Made by a program: the position numbers and the translations under genes. A stretch of DNA of 64,000 nt from Reyranella massiliensis 521 (GTDB lineage: Bacteria; Pseudomonadota; Alphaproteobacteria; Reyranellales; Reyranellaceae): positions 5,317,788-5,381,787 of the forward strand of contig NZ_HE997181.1 in assembly GCF_000312425.1 (NCBI RefSeq), written 5' to 3'. How positions within the stretch are numbered: position 1 is the first letter of the stretch; each line of letters begins with the position of its first letter. Shown piece by piece: positions 7,817-16,847 of the stretch. The notes beneath the pieces were generated by a model. The model was not told where the DNA came from. It worked only from the letters and a program-made list of their open reading frames with translations, and ran no database searches.

Positions 7817-8188
7817 TCAGCTCGCGGCGGCTTCACCCTCGGCCGCCGGCGCTGCCTTGGCGGCGGCTTCGGCCTTCATGCGCTCCTGCGCCTTGGCGCG
7901 GGGCTGGTTCTTCTTGGTCTGCTCGCGGCGCTCGCGCGGCGGCATCAGCTCGGCCTGCGACAGGAACTTCGCGACGCGGTCGGACGGCTGCGCGCCGACC
8001 TTCAGCCAATGGGCGATCCGCTCGGTGACGAGCGTGATGCGCTGGGCATGCTCGCGCGGCAGCAGCGGATTGTAGGTCCCGACCTTCTCGATGAAGCGGC
8101 CGTCGCGCGGGCTGCGCGAGTCGGCCACGACGATGTGGAAGTAGGGCCGCTTCTTGGTGCCGTGCCGGGTCATGCGGATTGCTAGCAT
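7817..8188 (-). CDS. rpsP: 30S ribosomal protein S16
   Basis: The 123-residue product starts MLAIRMTRHGTKKRPYFHIVVADSRSPRDGRFIEKVGTYNP, diagnostic of S16, which stabilises the 30S body early in assembly. The core is about 80 residues; the remaining 40 form an Ala/Lys/Glu-rich extension (RAKAQERMKAEAAAKAAPAAEGEAAAS), usual in alphaproteobacteria. It is the second gene of the leftward operon, 57 nt after ffh. Confidence 0.97.
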   Translation of the reverse strand: MLAIRMTRHGTKKRPYFHIVVADSRSPRDGRFIEKVGTYNPLLPREHAQRITLVTERIAHWLKVGAQPSDRVAKFLSQAELMPPRERREQTKKNQPRAKAQERMKAEAAAKAAPAAEGEAAAS

Positions 8189-8245
8189 TCTTCAAATCCT
8201 CTCTTTGTCTTTCGATTCGTCGGATACGTTGCGTTCACTAATTCT

Positions 8246-9649
8246 TCAGCGCGGGAAACCCGGCGGCATTCCCATGCCTCCGAGGCTGCGCATGAATCCC
8301 TTGTCGCCGAGCTTGTTGACGCGCTTCATCATCTTCAGCATGTCGGCGTGCTGCTTGAGCAGCTTGTTGACGTCCTGCACCTGCACGCCCGAGCCCTTGG
8401 CGATGCGCTTCTTGCGCGAGGCGTGGATGACGTCGGGGTTGCGCCGTTCCTTGGGCGTCATCGACAGGATGATCGCTTCCTGGCGCTTGAGCTGGCCTTC
8501 GTCGATCTTGGCCTTGGACATGGCGGCCTTGGCCTGCATGGCGCCCGGCAGCATGCCCATCAGGCCTGACAGGCCGCCCATCTTGCGCAGCTGGCGGAGC
8601 TGGTTCAGCAGGTCGTCCATGTCGAACTGACCCTTGCGGACCTTGGCGGCGAGCTTCTCGGCGTCTTCCTTGTCGATCGTCTCGGCGGCGCGCTCGACCA
8701 GCGAGACGATGTCGCCCATGCCGAGGATGCGGCTGGCGATACGGTCGGGATGGAACGGCTCCAGCGCGTCGAACTTCTCGCCGACGCCGATCAGCTTGAC
8801 CGGACGGCCGGTGACGGCGCGCATCGAGAGCGCCGCACCGCCGCGGGCGTCGCCATCGACCCGGGTCAGCACGATGCCGGTGACGGCCAGGCGCTCGTTG
8901 AAGGCCTTGGCGACGTTCACCGCATCCTGGCCGGTCATGGCGTCGGCGACGAGCAGCGTTTCCTTGGGCTTGGAAAGGTCGCTGATGTCGGCGACCTCCT
9001 TCATCAGCTCCTCGTCGATCGAGAGCCGGCCCGCCGTGTCGAGGATCAGGACGTCGAAGCCTTCGCGCTTGGCGGTCTCGAGCGCGCGCCGCGTGATGGC
9101 GAGCGGCATTTCGAGCGGCACGATGGGCAGCGTCGGCACGCCGGTCTGCTCGCCCAGGATCTTGAGCTGCTGCTGCGCGGCCGGGCGGCGCGTGTCGAGC
9201 GAGGCCATCATCACCTTGCGGCGCGTGGCGAAGGTGCCACCGAACATTTCGGCGGCCATGCCCTGCGGGCCCTGGCTCAGGCGGTAGGCGATCTTGGCGG
9301 AGGAGGTGGTCTTGCCCGAGCCCTGCAGGCCGACCATCAGGATCACGACCGGCGGCACGGCGCCGAGATCGAGGTCGGAGACGGTGCCGCCCAGCATCTC
9401 GACCAGGTGGTCGTTGACGATCTTGATCACCATCTGACCGGGCGTGACCGAGCGGATCACATCGGCGCCGATGGCCTTGGGACGGACTTCGTCGATGAAC
9501 TGGCGGACAACGGGCAGGGCCACGTCGGCTTCGAGCAGGGCGGTGCGGACTTCGCGCAGGGCCGCGTCGACATCGGCCTCGGTGAGCGCTCCACGCCCCC
9601 GCAGCCGGTCGAACACATCGCCCAAGCGTTTACTCAGACCCTCGAACAT
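8246..9649 (-). CDS. ffh: Signal recognition particle protein (SRP54)
   Basis: Ffh binds hydrophobic signal sequences and 4.5S RNA and docks on FtsY. The 467-residue protein has the N domain (residues 1-90), the GTPase G domain with P-loop VGLQGSGKTTSSAKIA, DTRRPAAQQQL, DTAGRL and TRVDGDARGGAAL, and the methionine-rich M domain from about 330 ending MRSLGGMGMPPGFPR. It is the first gene of the leftward operon. FtsY, its receptor, is encoded elsewhere in this window (12888-14099). Confidence 0.98.
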   Translation of the reverse strand: MFEGLSKRLGDVFDRLRGRGALTEADVDAALREVRTALLEADVALPVVRQFIDEVRPKAIGADVIRSVTPGQMVIKIVNDHLVEMLGGTVSDLDLGAVPPVVILMVGLQGSGKTTSSAKIAYRLSQGPQGMAAEMFGGTFATRRKVMMASLDTRRPAAQQQLKILGEQTGVPTLPIVPLEMPLAITRRALETAKREGFDVLILDTAGRLSIDEELMKEVADISDLSKPKETLLVADAMTGQDAVNVAKAFNERLAVTGIVLTRVDGDARGGAALSMRAVTGRPVKLIGVGEKFDALEPFHPDRIASRILGMGDIVSLVERAAETIDKEDAEKLAAKVRKGQFDMDDLLNQLRQLRKMGGLSGLMGMLPGAMQAKAAMSKAKIDEGQLKRQEAIILSMTPKERRNPDVIHASRKKRIAKGSGVQVQDVNKLLKQHADMLKMMKRVNKLGDKGFMRSLGGMGMPPGFPR

Positions 9650-9795
9650 CGCGCTCCTGTTCGCTCAAAGACGTATCGCGCCGATGCGCGAACCTTCGCG
9701 GATCAGCGGAGCTCCCCGGAGGGGGAACCTTGTAAATCGGCACGACCGATTGAGCGGGCGGGGTATAAGGCCTGCCGCGGAAGGAGTCAAAACGC

Positions 9796-10458
9796 TTGAG
9801 CGGCTCTTCTAACTCTTTGTTCCAGAAGGATTTATATCCGGTCCCCGGATGGTCGATCCTGACCTTTCTGGGGGTCGGGGCCCTGATTGGGACGGCGGCG
9901 ATCTGGCTGTTGCCGGATCGTTCCCTGCTGCCGCTGCTGACGGTCTTCTTCGGAACAGGCTTGGCGGCTGTCCTGATTTCGGTATCCCCGCTCGGCCTTG
10001 CAGACGGCGCCCGGGCGCTGGGGCTGCGCCCGGTGGGCTGGCGGCCCGTCGTGCTGGGCGTGGTCGGTACGACGGTCCTGTCCTTTGCCGTCAGCCAGAC
10101 CGGCGTCCAGCCCGAAGGGGTCAGACAAGTTACCGACTCCGTGCGGGATCCTTCGGTATTGATCCCGACGCTTCTCGTGCTGGCCGTGCTGGCGCCTGCG
10201 GTCGAAGAGCTGGTCTTCCGCGGCCTGCTCTACGGCTGGGTCGCCGGACGATGGGGGCCGCTGCCGGCCTTCCTCGTGAGCTCGCTGGCCTTCGCCGCGG
10301 CCCATGCCGAACCCGCCCACATCGTCCTCGTTCTTCCCCTGGGCTTCTGGTTCGGCTGGCTGCGCTGGCGCACCAACTCGCTGTGGCCGACGTTGATCAC
10401 GCACATGATCAACAATGCCTTCGCGGTGCTGGGCGCGGCGTACCTCGCGGGAACCTAG
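9796..10458 (+). CDS. CPBP-family intramembrane glutamic/metalloprotease (type II CAAX prenyl endopeptidase-like)
   Basis: The 220-residue membrane protein has six or more hydrophobic segments and the three CPBP motifs: VEELVFRGLLYG (EExxxR, about residue 137), FAAAHAE (FxxxH, about 170) and HMINNAFAVL (HxxxN, about 204). Bacterial members act in protein maturation or bacteriocin self-immunity; the substrate here is unknown. The start is a TTG at 9796, chosen because AAGGAGT lies 8 nt upstream. It is divergent from ffh and its stop codon is 3 nt from the converging neighbour. Confidence 0.88.
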   Translation: MSGSSNSLFQKDLYPVPGWSILTFLGVGALIGTAAIWLLPDRSLLPLLTVFFGTGLAAVLISVSPLGLADGARALGLRPVGWRPVVLGVVGTTVLSFAVSQTGVQPEGVRQVTDSVRDPSVLIPTLLVLAVLAPAVEELVFRGLLYGWVAGRWGPLPAFLVSSLAFAAAHAEPAHIVLVLPLGFWFGWLRWRTNSLWPTLITHMINNAFAVLGAAYLAGT

Positions 10459-10461
10459 AAC

Positions 10462-11064
10462 CTAAGACGCCAGCTTGCGGTCGACGAAGTCGAGACGGTC
10501 CTGGCCCCAGAAGATCTCGCCGTCGATCACGAAGGACGGCGCGCCGAACACACCCTGGGAAATGGCGTGCTTGGTATAGGCTTCGCGCTTGTCGGCAAGC
10601 GCCGGCGCTTCGCTCGCCGCGACGACGGCGTCGGCATCGAGGCCGCAGCCCGCGATGATTTCCTTCAGTGTCGCGGGATCGCCGGTATTCTTCTCCTCCG
10701 CCCACAGGCCGGTCAGCACGGCATGCGCCAGCTTGATGGCATCGGCCATGCGCCCCTGTTCGCGCAGGGCGATCACGCACTTGGCGGCCGGGACTTCGTT
10801 GGCGGGAAAGTACTTGGGCTCCAGCGTCGTCTTCACGCCGAGATGATCGCGCCAGCGCTTCAGCTCCATCATGCGATAGGCCTGACGCTGCGGCGCGCGC
10901 TTGGGCAGCGGCAGGCCACCCGAAACCGCAAACACCGAACCGAAATCGACCGGCCAGATGGTGACTTCGGCGCCGTACTTCTTGGTCATCGCCTCGAAGC
11001 GCTTGGCTCCGAGATAGGTCCAGGGCGAGTTCAGCGAGACATAGTAGTCGACATGCTTGGCCAT
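10462..11064 (-). CDS. DsbA-family 2-hydroxychromene-2-carboxylate isomerase-like protein
   Basis: The 200-residue product has a thioredoxin-like fold with SLNSPWTYLGAKRFEAMTKKYG at the N-terminus. The Ser-Pro-Trp replaces the CxxC of DsbA, as in glutathione-dependent HCCA isomerases of the kappa-GST group. The C-terminal SQGVFGAPSFVIDGEIFWGQDRLDFV is the family signature around the cis-proline. Members isomerise an intermediate of naphthalene degradation, but many homologues in genomes without that pathway have unknown substrates, and no such pathway genes lie nearby. ATG 11064 gives the usual N-terminus MAKHVDYYVS. Confidence 0.85.
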   Translation of the reverse strand: MAKHVDYYVSLNSPWTYLGAKRFEAMTKKYGAEVTIWPVDFGSVFAVSGGLPLPKRAPQRQAYRMMELKRWRDHLGVKTTLEPKYFPANEVPAAKCVIALREQGRMADAIKLAHAVLTGLWAEEKNTGDPATLKEIIAGCGLDADAVVAASEAPALADKREAYTKHAISQGVFGAPSFVIDGEIFWGQDRLDFVDRKLAS

Positions 11065-11099
11065 CGGTTTCTTCCCATCGATTCGACGTTGCCGCGACT

Positions 11100-12035
11100 G
11101 TGGCGGAATGGCAGGCGACAGCAAAGCCCTGTTCGGCCAAGGTCCCTCCGGTGAGCGAAAGAGCGATTGCCCTGACGGGCGGCGACGCCGCCTACTTCGA
11201 CTTGATGCACGACTGCATCGCCTCGCTGCGGGCGACGCCGGGAGGCCGTGCCCTGGCGCTGGGCGTGCTGGATTGCGGTCTCACGGACGAGCAGCGCGCC
11301 TGGTGTCGAGAGCAGGGCGCCGAACTGGTCGTGCCGCAATGGGATTTCGCGTTCCCGGGCCGTGCCGCACTCAAGGATGGCTACAAGGCGTTGACGGCGC
11401 GGCCCTTCCTGCCGCGCTACTTCCCGGGCTTCGATCTCTATTTCTGGATCGACGCCGATTGCTGGGTGCAGCAGGGGGATGCGATCGACCTGTTCCTGAC
11501 CGCAGCGCGTACCGGCGCATTGGCCGTCGCGCCGGAGATCCATCGCTCGATGCGTCACTATCATCATGCGTGGGGTGAATTCTCCGCGGTCTGCGGGGCG
11601 GCCTACGAGGCCTGCTTCGACAAGGAGACGGCGGAACGGCTGATCCGCTATCCGATGATCAATGCCGGCGTCTTCGCGCTTGCCGCCGATGCGCCGCACT
11701 GGGCGGGCTGGGCCGACGTCTACGACGCAGCCCTGCAGCGCTCGACCGATCTCACGGACCAGCTCGCGCTCAACGTGCTGGTCTACGACAAGGGCCTCCG
11801 TCACGAGCCGCTGCCCAGCCGCTGCAACTGGCCGGTCCATCACGCCACGCCAGCCTGGGACGCGGCACGCGGCCTGTTCGTGGAGCCTGCGATGCCCTAC
11901 GAGGCGTTGGGTATCCTGCATCTCACGATCTACACCAAGCGCCTGGCGACGCTCGATGTGCGCGAAATCGGCGGGCCGCACGCCGGCCAGGTCCGGCCGC
12001 GCGCGTTGCGCTGGCCGGGACGAACCGCCATATAG
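11100..12035 (+). CDS. Putative nucleotide-sugar glycosyltransferase (GT-A fold)
   Basis: The protein of up to 311 residues carries the metal-binding DxD in YFWIDADCWVQ (about residue 120) and the family-like MINAGVFALAADAPHW and LTDQLALNVLVYD segments seen in GT8/GT-A glycosyltransferases. No signal peptide or membrane helix is evident, so it is probably cytoplasmic. GTG 11100 gives the longest frame, but the GTG at 11151 (MSERAIALTGGDA) with AAGG upstream is the more family-like start. It lies 7 nt before dapF on the same strand, though no link to lysine synthesis is apparent. Acceptor and donor are unknown. Confidence 0.7.
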   Translation: MAEWQATAKPCSAKVPPVSERAIALTGGDAAYFDLMHDCIASLRATPGGRALALGVLDCGLTDEQRAWCREQGAELVVPQWDFAFPGRAALKDGYKALTARPFLPRYFPGFDLYFWIDADCWVQQGDAIDLFLTAARTGALAVAPEIHRSMRHYHHAWGEFSAVCGAAYEACFDKETAERLIRYPMINAGVFALAADAPHWAGWADVYDAALQRSTDLTDQLALNVLVYDKGLRHEPLPSRCNWPVHHATPAWDAARGLFVEPAMPYEALGILHLTIYTKRLATLDVREIGGPHAGQVRPRALRWPGRTAI

Positions 12036-12042
12036 CGCGCAA

Positions 12043-12891
12043 ATGACCGGGACACCGTTCCTCAAGATGCACGGACTGGGCAACGACTTCGTTGTGCTCG
12101 ATGCGCGTGCCACGCCGCTCGATCTGACGCCGGCGCGTCGGCGCGCCATCGCCGACCGGCGGCTGGGCGTGGGCTGCGATCAGCTCATCGTGCTGGAGCC
12201 GCCGACCGACAGCGACGCCGATGTCTTCATGCGCATCTACAATCCCGACGGCAGCGAGGCCGGCGCTTGCGGAAACGCCACGCGCTGCGTCGCCTCCGTC
12301 GTGATGGACGAGCACAAGACCGACCAGGTGACGGTGCAAACGATCTCCGGCCTGCTCGAGTCGCAGAAGACCGGCAAGGGCAGCAACGGCCTGCCGGTGA
12401 TCTCGGTCGACATGGGTCTGGCGCGCCTCGACTGGCGCGAGATCCCGGTCGCCACCGCATGCGACACCAACCACATGCCGGTGGGGCTCGGCCCTCTGCA
12501 GGATCCCGTCGGCACCAGCATGGGCAATCCGCACGCCACCTTCTTCGTCGACGATCTCGACGCGATCGCAATCACCGAACTGGGGCCGAAGCTGGAGCAT
12601 GACCGCTTCTTTCCCGAGCGCGCCAATATCGGCGTCGCGCAGGTGATCGGCGAGAACCGGCTCCGGCTGCGGGTCTGGGAGCGTGGTGCGGGATTGACGC
12701 TGGCCTGCGGGTCAGGCGCCTGTGCCGCCGGCGTCGCCGCGGCGCGGCGTGGCCTCACCGGCCGCGCGGTCGATGTCGTGATGGAACACGGCACGCTCGG
12801 TATCGAGTGGCTGCGCGACGGACATGTGATGATGACCGGCGGCATCGCAGTCGCCTACACGGGCGAGCTTTCGCCGGGGCTGTTGGCATGA
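12043..12891 (+). CDS. dapF: Diaminopimelate epimerase
   Basis: DapF interconverts LL- and meso-diaminopimelate for lysine and peptidoglycan synthesis. The 282-residue enzyme begins MTGTPFLKMHGLGNDFVVLD. The two catalytic cysteines of the cofactor-free mechanism are visible in GACGNATRCV (about residue 80) and LACGSGACAAGVAA (about 225). ATG 12043 matches family starts. Its stop codon overlaps the ftsY start (ATGA), a coupled arrangement; the methylthiotransferase gene that often lies between dapF and ftsY in alphaproteobacteria is absent. Confidence 0.97.
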   Translation: MTGTPFLKMHGLGNDFVVLDARATPLDLTPARRRAIADRRLGVGCDQLIVLEPPTDSDADVFMRIYNPDGSEAGACGNATRCVASVVMDEHKTDQVTVQTISGLLESQKTGKGSNGLPVISVDMGLARLDWREIPVATACDTNHMPVGLGPLQDPVGTSMGNPHATFFVDDLDAIAITELGPKLEHDRFFPERANIGVAQVIGENRLRLRVWERGAGLTLACGSGACAAGVAAARRGLTGRAVDVVMEHGTLGIEWLRDGHVMMTGGIAVAYTGELSPGLLA

Positions 12892-14099
12892 GCGAGACGG
12901 AACCCGAGAAGAAGGGCTGGTTTGCGCGGTTTCGCTCCCGGGGGACCCCGGCCGTCGAGACGCCCAAGCCGGCCGAGCCTGAGATCGAGAAAACCGAGCC
13001 GGTAGAGCCGGCCGTCGCGGCCGAGCCCGAGACACAGGTCGCTCCGTCGCCGAGCGAGCCGGTGCGGACGGCGCCGCAGCCCGAGACGGCCCCTGTCGAA
13101 GCGGTGGCCGAGAAGGAACCCGAGGTTGAGAAGCCCGAGGTCGAGAAGCCCGAGGTCGAGAAGGAACCCGAGGTCGAGAAGAAGGGCTGGCTGTCGCGGC
13201 TGCGCGACGGGCTCGCCAAGTCGACCAAGCGCGTCACCGAGAGCATCACCGGCCTCTTCACCAAGAAGAAGCTCGACCAGGAGACGCTGAACGAACTCGA
13301 AGATGCGTTGATCCAGGCCGATCTCGGTGTGACGGTCGCGGCGCGGCTGGTCGAGAAGCTGGGCAAGGAGCGCTTCGGCAAGGAAGTCACCGACGAGGAG
13401 GTGCGCGCCGCCTTCGCCGACGATATCGCCGAAATCCTCCAGCCGGTCGCGGTGCCGCTGGCCATCGACGCGGCCCGCAAGCCGCATGTCGTCCTGGTGG
13501 TCGGTGTGAACGGCAGCGGCAAGACCACGACCATCGCCAAGCTCGCCAGTCTCTACAGGGGCGAGGGCCGTTCGGTGATGCTGGCCGCGGGCGATACGTT
13601 CCGCGCCGCCGCGGTCGAGCAGCTCAAGGTCTGGGGCGATCGCGCGGGTGTGCCTGTCATCTCGAAGCCTACCGGCGCCGATGCCGCGGGCCTGGCCTAC
13701 GAGGCGCTGGAGCGCGCGCGTGCCGAGAAGACGGACGTGCTGCTGATCGACACGGCCGGACGCCTGCACAACAAGGCCAATCTGATGGAAGAGCTGGCCA
13801 AGATCGTGCGCGTGATCCGCAAGCTCGATCCCGACGCGCCGCATTCCTGCCTGCTGGTGCTCGATGCCACCACCGGCCAGAATGCCCATGCTCAGGTCGA
13901 GACCTTCAAGACCATGTCGCCGGTCGATGCGCTGGTACTGACCAAGCTCGACGGCAGCGCCAAGGGCGGCGTCCTGGTGGCGTTGGCCGAGAAATTCAAA
14001 CTGCCCGTCGTCGCCATCGGCGTCGGCGAAGGCATCGACGATCTGCGGCCGTTCGAGGCGCGGGCCTTTGCCCGCGGATTGATGGGACTGCCGGCTTAA
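12888..14099 (+). CDS. ftsY: Signal recognition particle receptor FtsY
   Basis: The 403-residue receptor has an acidic, low-complexity A domain (about residues 1-95) that includes a PEVEK repeat, then the N domain (LSRLRDGLAKSTKRVTESI onward) and the SRP-type GTPase domain with GVNGSGKTTTIAKLA, DTFRAAAVEQL, DTAGRLHNKANLMEEL and TKLDGSAKGG. It receives Ffh-ribosome complexes at the inner membrane. The start overlaps the dapF stop codon. Confidence 0.98.
   Translation: MSETEPEKKGWFARFRSRGTPAVETPKPAEPEIEKTEPVEPAVAAEPETQVAPSPSEPVRTAPQPETAPVEAVAEKEPEVEKPEVEKPEVEKEPEVEKKGWLSRLRDGLAKSTKRVTESITGLFTKKKLDQETLNELEDALIQADLGVTVAARLVEKLGKERFGKEVTDEEVRAAFADDIAEILQPVAVPLAIDAARKPHVVLVVGVNGSGKTTTIAKLASLYRGEGRSVMLAAGDTFRAAAVEQLKVWGDRAGVPVISKPTGADAAGLAYEALERARAEKTDVLLIDTAGRLHNKANLMEELAKIVRVIRKLDPDAPHSCLLVLDATTGQNAHAQVETFKTMSPVDALVLTKLDGSAKGGVLVALAEKFKLPVVAIGVGEGIDDLRPFEARAFARGLMGLPA
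13119..13181 (+). repeat. Four copies of a 15-bp in-frame repeat inside ftsY
   Basis: CCCGAGGT(T/C)GAGAAG occurs at 13119, 13134, 13149 and 13167, the last after a 3-bp GAA insertion, encoding PEVEK-PEVEK-PEVEK-E-PEVEK. Every unit is a multiple of three, so copy-number change by slippage would only lengthen or shorten the acidic A domain of FtsY. Confidence 0.9.
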
Positions 14100-14123
14100 G
14101 GCAACAGGCATGAGGCAGCGTGC

Positions 14124-14723
14124 ATGAGCAACGAACGGGCAGGTGAGGAAAACGGCGCACGCAAGCTCTACGCCACGGCTTTGGAGCTGGGGCCGCTGAT
14201 CCTGTTCTTCGTCGCCAACAGCCGCTGGGGCATCTACTGGGGCACCGGCGTCTTCATCGTCGCGACCGCGATCGCGCTGCCCTGCTACCGCATGCTCGAG
14301 AAGCGCTGGCCGATCATGCCGCTGGTCGGCGGCTTCTTCGTGCTGGTGTTCGGCGGCCTCACGATCTGGCTGCAGGACGACACCTTCATCAAGCTGAAGC
14401 CCACCATCGTGAACTGCCTGTTCGGCGTCATCCTGGGTGGCGGATTATTGCTGTTCAAGAAGCCGCTGCTGAAGCCGCTGTTCGGTGCCGCCTTCAAGTT
14501 GACCAACGAAGGCTGGTATCAGCTTACCCTGCGCTGGACGGTGTTCTTCTTCGTGCTGGCCGCGGTCAACGAAGTGATGTGGCGCAACTTCCCGACCGAG
14601 ACCTGGATCGCCAGCAAGATGTTCCTGAGCTTCCCGCTCACGCTCGCTTTCGCCTTCTTCCAGATCCCACTGCTCAAGCGCTACTGGGACGGCGACGACA
14701 ATCCCTTCGCCCGCGGAAGCTGA
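14124..14723 (+). CDS. yciB: Inner-membrane septation protein A (YciB/IspZ family)
   Basis: The 199-residue protein has about five membrane helices (residues 22-38, 42-58, 68-84, 102-115, 135-150) and ends with FPLTLAFAFFQIPLLKRYW. The segments ELGPLILFFVANSRWGI and NEVMWRNFPTETWIASKMF are typical of YciB/IspZ, which takes part in cell-envelope integrity and intracellular septation. It follows ftsY by 24 nt on the same strand, as in many alphaproteobacteria, and converges with the NUDIX gene. Confidence 0.92.
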   Translation: MSNERAGEENGARKLYATALELGPLILFFVANSRWGIYWGTGVFIVATAIALPCYRMLEKRWPIMPLVGGFFVLVFGGLTIWLQDDTFIKLKPTIVNCLFGVILGGGLLLFKKPLLKPLFGAAFKLTNEGWYQLTLRWTVFFFVLAAVNEVMWRNFPTETWIASKMFLSFPLTLAFAFFQIPLLKRYWDGDDNPFARGS

Positions 14724-14732
14724 GGCTTCTCC

Positions 14733-15356
14733 TTAGACGCCGTTCGGCTTGCGCGGCGGCCACATGCGGGCGAGATCGCCCGTAGGGTTGGAATAGGTCG
14801 CGAAGTCGGCCTTGCCGCGCGAGTCGTGGAAGTGGGCCAGCGCCCAGACCACGGTGGGGAAGGCGAGCTGGTCCCACGGAATGTCGGCCCAGTCGACCAG
14901 TGCCACTTCCTCGCTCTCGATGCCCGGCGCCACGTCGGCGCTGACGAGCCTGGCGCGGTACATGATCTGCACCTGGCCGATGCGCGCCACGCTGTACATG
15001 GCAAGCAGCCGATCGATCTCGATGGTGGCGCAAGCCTCTTCCCGGGCTTCGCGCTGCGCCGCCTGCTCGGTCGTCTCCCCCAGCTCCATGTAACCGGCGG
15101 GCATGGTCCAGAATCCCCTGCGCGGTTCGATGGCGCGTCTGGCGAGAAGGATCTTCTCGTTTGCCCCGTCGCCCCAGGTGCAGACGGCGCCCGCGACGAT
15201 CTTGGGGTTCTGGTAGTGGATGAACTCGCAGCGGCCGCAGACCAGCCGCTCGCGGTTGTCGCCGTCGGGAATACGCTTCTCGAAATGCTCGGGCGGATCC
15301 CAGGGCAGCCGAGGGCGGTCGGGAAGGGGGCGGTCGGACGATGGGGGCGCACTCAT
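14733..15356 (-). CDS. NUDIX hydrolase with N-terminal zinc-ribbon-like segment
   Basis: The 207-residue protein has a short CGRC...HYQNPKIVAG segment (the Nudix N-terminal domain that precedes many NADH-pyrophosphatase-like enzymes) and then the Nudix box: the glycine-rich GYMELGETTEQAAQREAREEACA matches GX5EX7REUXEEXGU with the final G replaced. It should hydrolyse a nucleoside diphosphate linked to another moiety; the substrate is not predictable. ATG 15356 was chosen to give MSAPPSSDRPLP. It lies 11 nt after pgk and is probably co-transcribed. Confidence 0.88.
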   Translation of the reverse strand: MSAPPSSDRPLPDRPRLPWDPPEHFEKRIPDGDNRERLVCGRCEFIHYQNPKIVAGAVCTWGDGANEKILLARRAIEPRRGFWTMPAGYMELGETTEQAAQREAREEACATIEIDRLLAMYSVARIGQVQIMYRARLVSADVAPGIESEEVALVDWADIPWDQLAFPTVVWALAHFHDSRGKADFATYSNPTGDLARMWPPRKPNGV

Positions 15357-15367
15357 GGCGCCCAGTC

Positions 15368-16573
15368 CTACGCCGCTCGTATCAGGGCTGCAACGCCGGG
15401 CAGAGTCTTGCCTTCCATCCATTCGAGGAAGGCTCCGCCTGCCGTGGAGACGTAGGAGAACTTCTCCTCGACGCCCGCCGCCGCCAGCGCCGCGACCGTG
15501 TCGCCGCCGCCGGCCACAGAGAGCAGCTTGCCGTCTGTGGTGAGCCGCGCCACTTCCTGGGCCAACGCCACCGTGCCGGTGTCGAAGGGCTTCATCTCGA
15601 AGGCGCCGACCGGACCGTTCCATACCACCGTCGAGCACGCTGCAAGTTCCTGCCGGTAGAGGTCGACCGACTTCGGGCCGACGTCGAGGATCATCTGATC
15701 GTCCGGGCAGGCATTTGCTTCCACTGTCTTGTTCGCGGCGCCTGCCTTGAACTCTGCGGCAACCACGACGTCGACCGGCAGCAGCACTTGGCACTTGGCG
15801 GCCTTGGCTTTCTCCAGGATCTCGAGCGCGGTGGCCGCGAGATCCTTCTCCGCCAACGACTTGCCGATCTTGATCCCCTGCGCATGCAGGAAGGTGTTGG
15901 CCATGCCGCCGCCGATGATCAGCTTGTCGACCTTGCCCACGAGATTGCCGAGCAGGTCCAGCTTGGTCGAGACCTTGGCGCCGCCGACGATGGCGCAGAC
16001 CGGACGCTTGGGATTGCCCAGCGCCTTGTCGAGCGCTTCCAGTTCGCCCTGCATCAGCCGCCCGGCAACGGCGGGCAGCCGGTTGGCGAGGCCCTCGGTT
16101 GAGGCATGTGCGCGATGGGCCGCCGAGAACGCGTCGTTCACGTAGACGTCGCCCAACAGCGAGAGCTTGTCGATGAAGGCCGCATCGTTCTTCTCCTCTT
16201 CCTTGTGAAAGCGGAGGTTCTCCAGCAGCAGGACGTCGCCGGCCTTCATGTTGCGCACGGCATCTTCGGCCAGCGGTCCGATGCAATCCTCGGCGAAGCC
16301 GACCGGCTTTCCGAGCGCTTTCTCCAGCGGTTCGACCAGCGGGCGCAAGGACATCTCCGGCACCCGCTTGCCGTCCGGCCGGCCGAAGTGGCTGAGCACG
16401 ATCACCTTCGCGCCCTTGGCCGCCAGTTCGGAAATCGTCGGCGCGGCCCGCTCGATGCGCGTGGCGTCGGTCACCTTGCCGTTCTTCATCGGCACGTTGA
16501 GGTCGACGCGCACCAGTACGCGTTTGCCGGCCATGTCGATGGAGTCGATCGTCTTGAACGTCGCCTGGGGCAT
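15368..16573 (-). CDS. pgk: Phosphoglycerate kinase
   Basis: The 401-residue glycolytic enzyme transfers phosphate between 1,3-bisphosphoglycerate and ADP. Family blocks in order are RVLVRVDLNVPMKNGKV, LSHFGRPDG, LLENLRFHKEEEKND, DAFSAAHRAHAST, the hinge region GGAKVSTKLDLL, and the nucleotide-binding VWNGPVGAFE and GGGDTVAAL. Length is normal. No gap or tpi gene is adjacent; it sits in a leftward run with M48 protease, TusA-like protein and NUDIX genes. Confidence 0.98.
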   Translation of the reverse strand: MPQATFKTIDSIDMAGKRVLVRVDLNVPMKNGKVTDATRIERAAPTISELAAKGAKVIVLSHFGRPDGKRVPEMSLRPLVEPLEKALGKPVGFAEDCIGPLAEDAVRNMKAGDVLLLENLRFHKEEEKNDAAFIDKLSLLGDVYVNDAFSAAHRAHASTEGLANRLPAVAGRLMQGELEALDKALGNPKRPVCAIVGGAKVSTKLDLLGNLVGKVDKLIIGGGMANTFLHAQGIKIGKSLAEKDLAATALEILEKAKAAKCQVLLPVDVVVAAEFKAGAANKTVEANACPDDQMILDVGPKSVDLYRQELAACSTVVWNGPVGAFEMKPFDTGTVALAQEVARLTTDGKLLSVAGGGDTVAALAAAGVEEKFSYVSTAGGAFLEWMEGKTLPGVAALIRAA

Positions 16574-16610
16574 GAGTCTCTCTGCGATTTCGTCGAATTA
16601 CGCCGTCTGC

Positions 16611-16847
16611 CTAGCGTTTCCGGATGATGAAGACCAGCACCTCACCCTCGCGGTCCGTCGAGACAAGCTCATGGCCGGTCTGGCGGCAATAGGCCGGAAA
16701 GTCGGCCTCGGCGGCCGGATCGGTCGCGCGCACCGTGAGCAATCCGCCCGGCGGCAGCTCGCGCAGCTTGCGGTTGGCGCGCAGCACGGGCAGTGGGCAA
16801 AGCAGCCCCGTTGCGTCGTACTCCAGCGTGGCGGGTGTATGGTTCAT
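16611..16847 (-). CDS. TusA-family sulfur carrier protein
   Basis: The 78-residue protein has the SirA/TusA signature DATGLLCPLPVLRANRKLRELPPGG, with the CPxP motif whose cysteine carries persulfide sulfur, and a compact beta-alpha-beta end (GHELVSTDREGEVLVFIIRKR). TusA proteins relay sulfur for tRNA thiolation or molybdenum cofactor synthesis; orphan copies like this one are common and undefined. Its ATG overlaps the stop codon of the upstream M48 gene by 4 nt (ATGA), which implies translational coupling. Confidence 0.9.
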   Translation of the reverse strand: MNHTPATLEYDATGLLCPLPVLRANRKLRELPPGGLLTVRATDPAAEADFPAYCRQTGHELVSTDREGEVLVFIIRKR

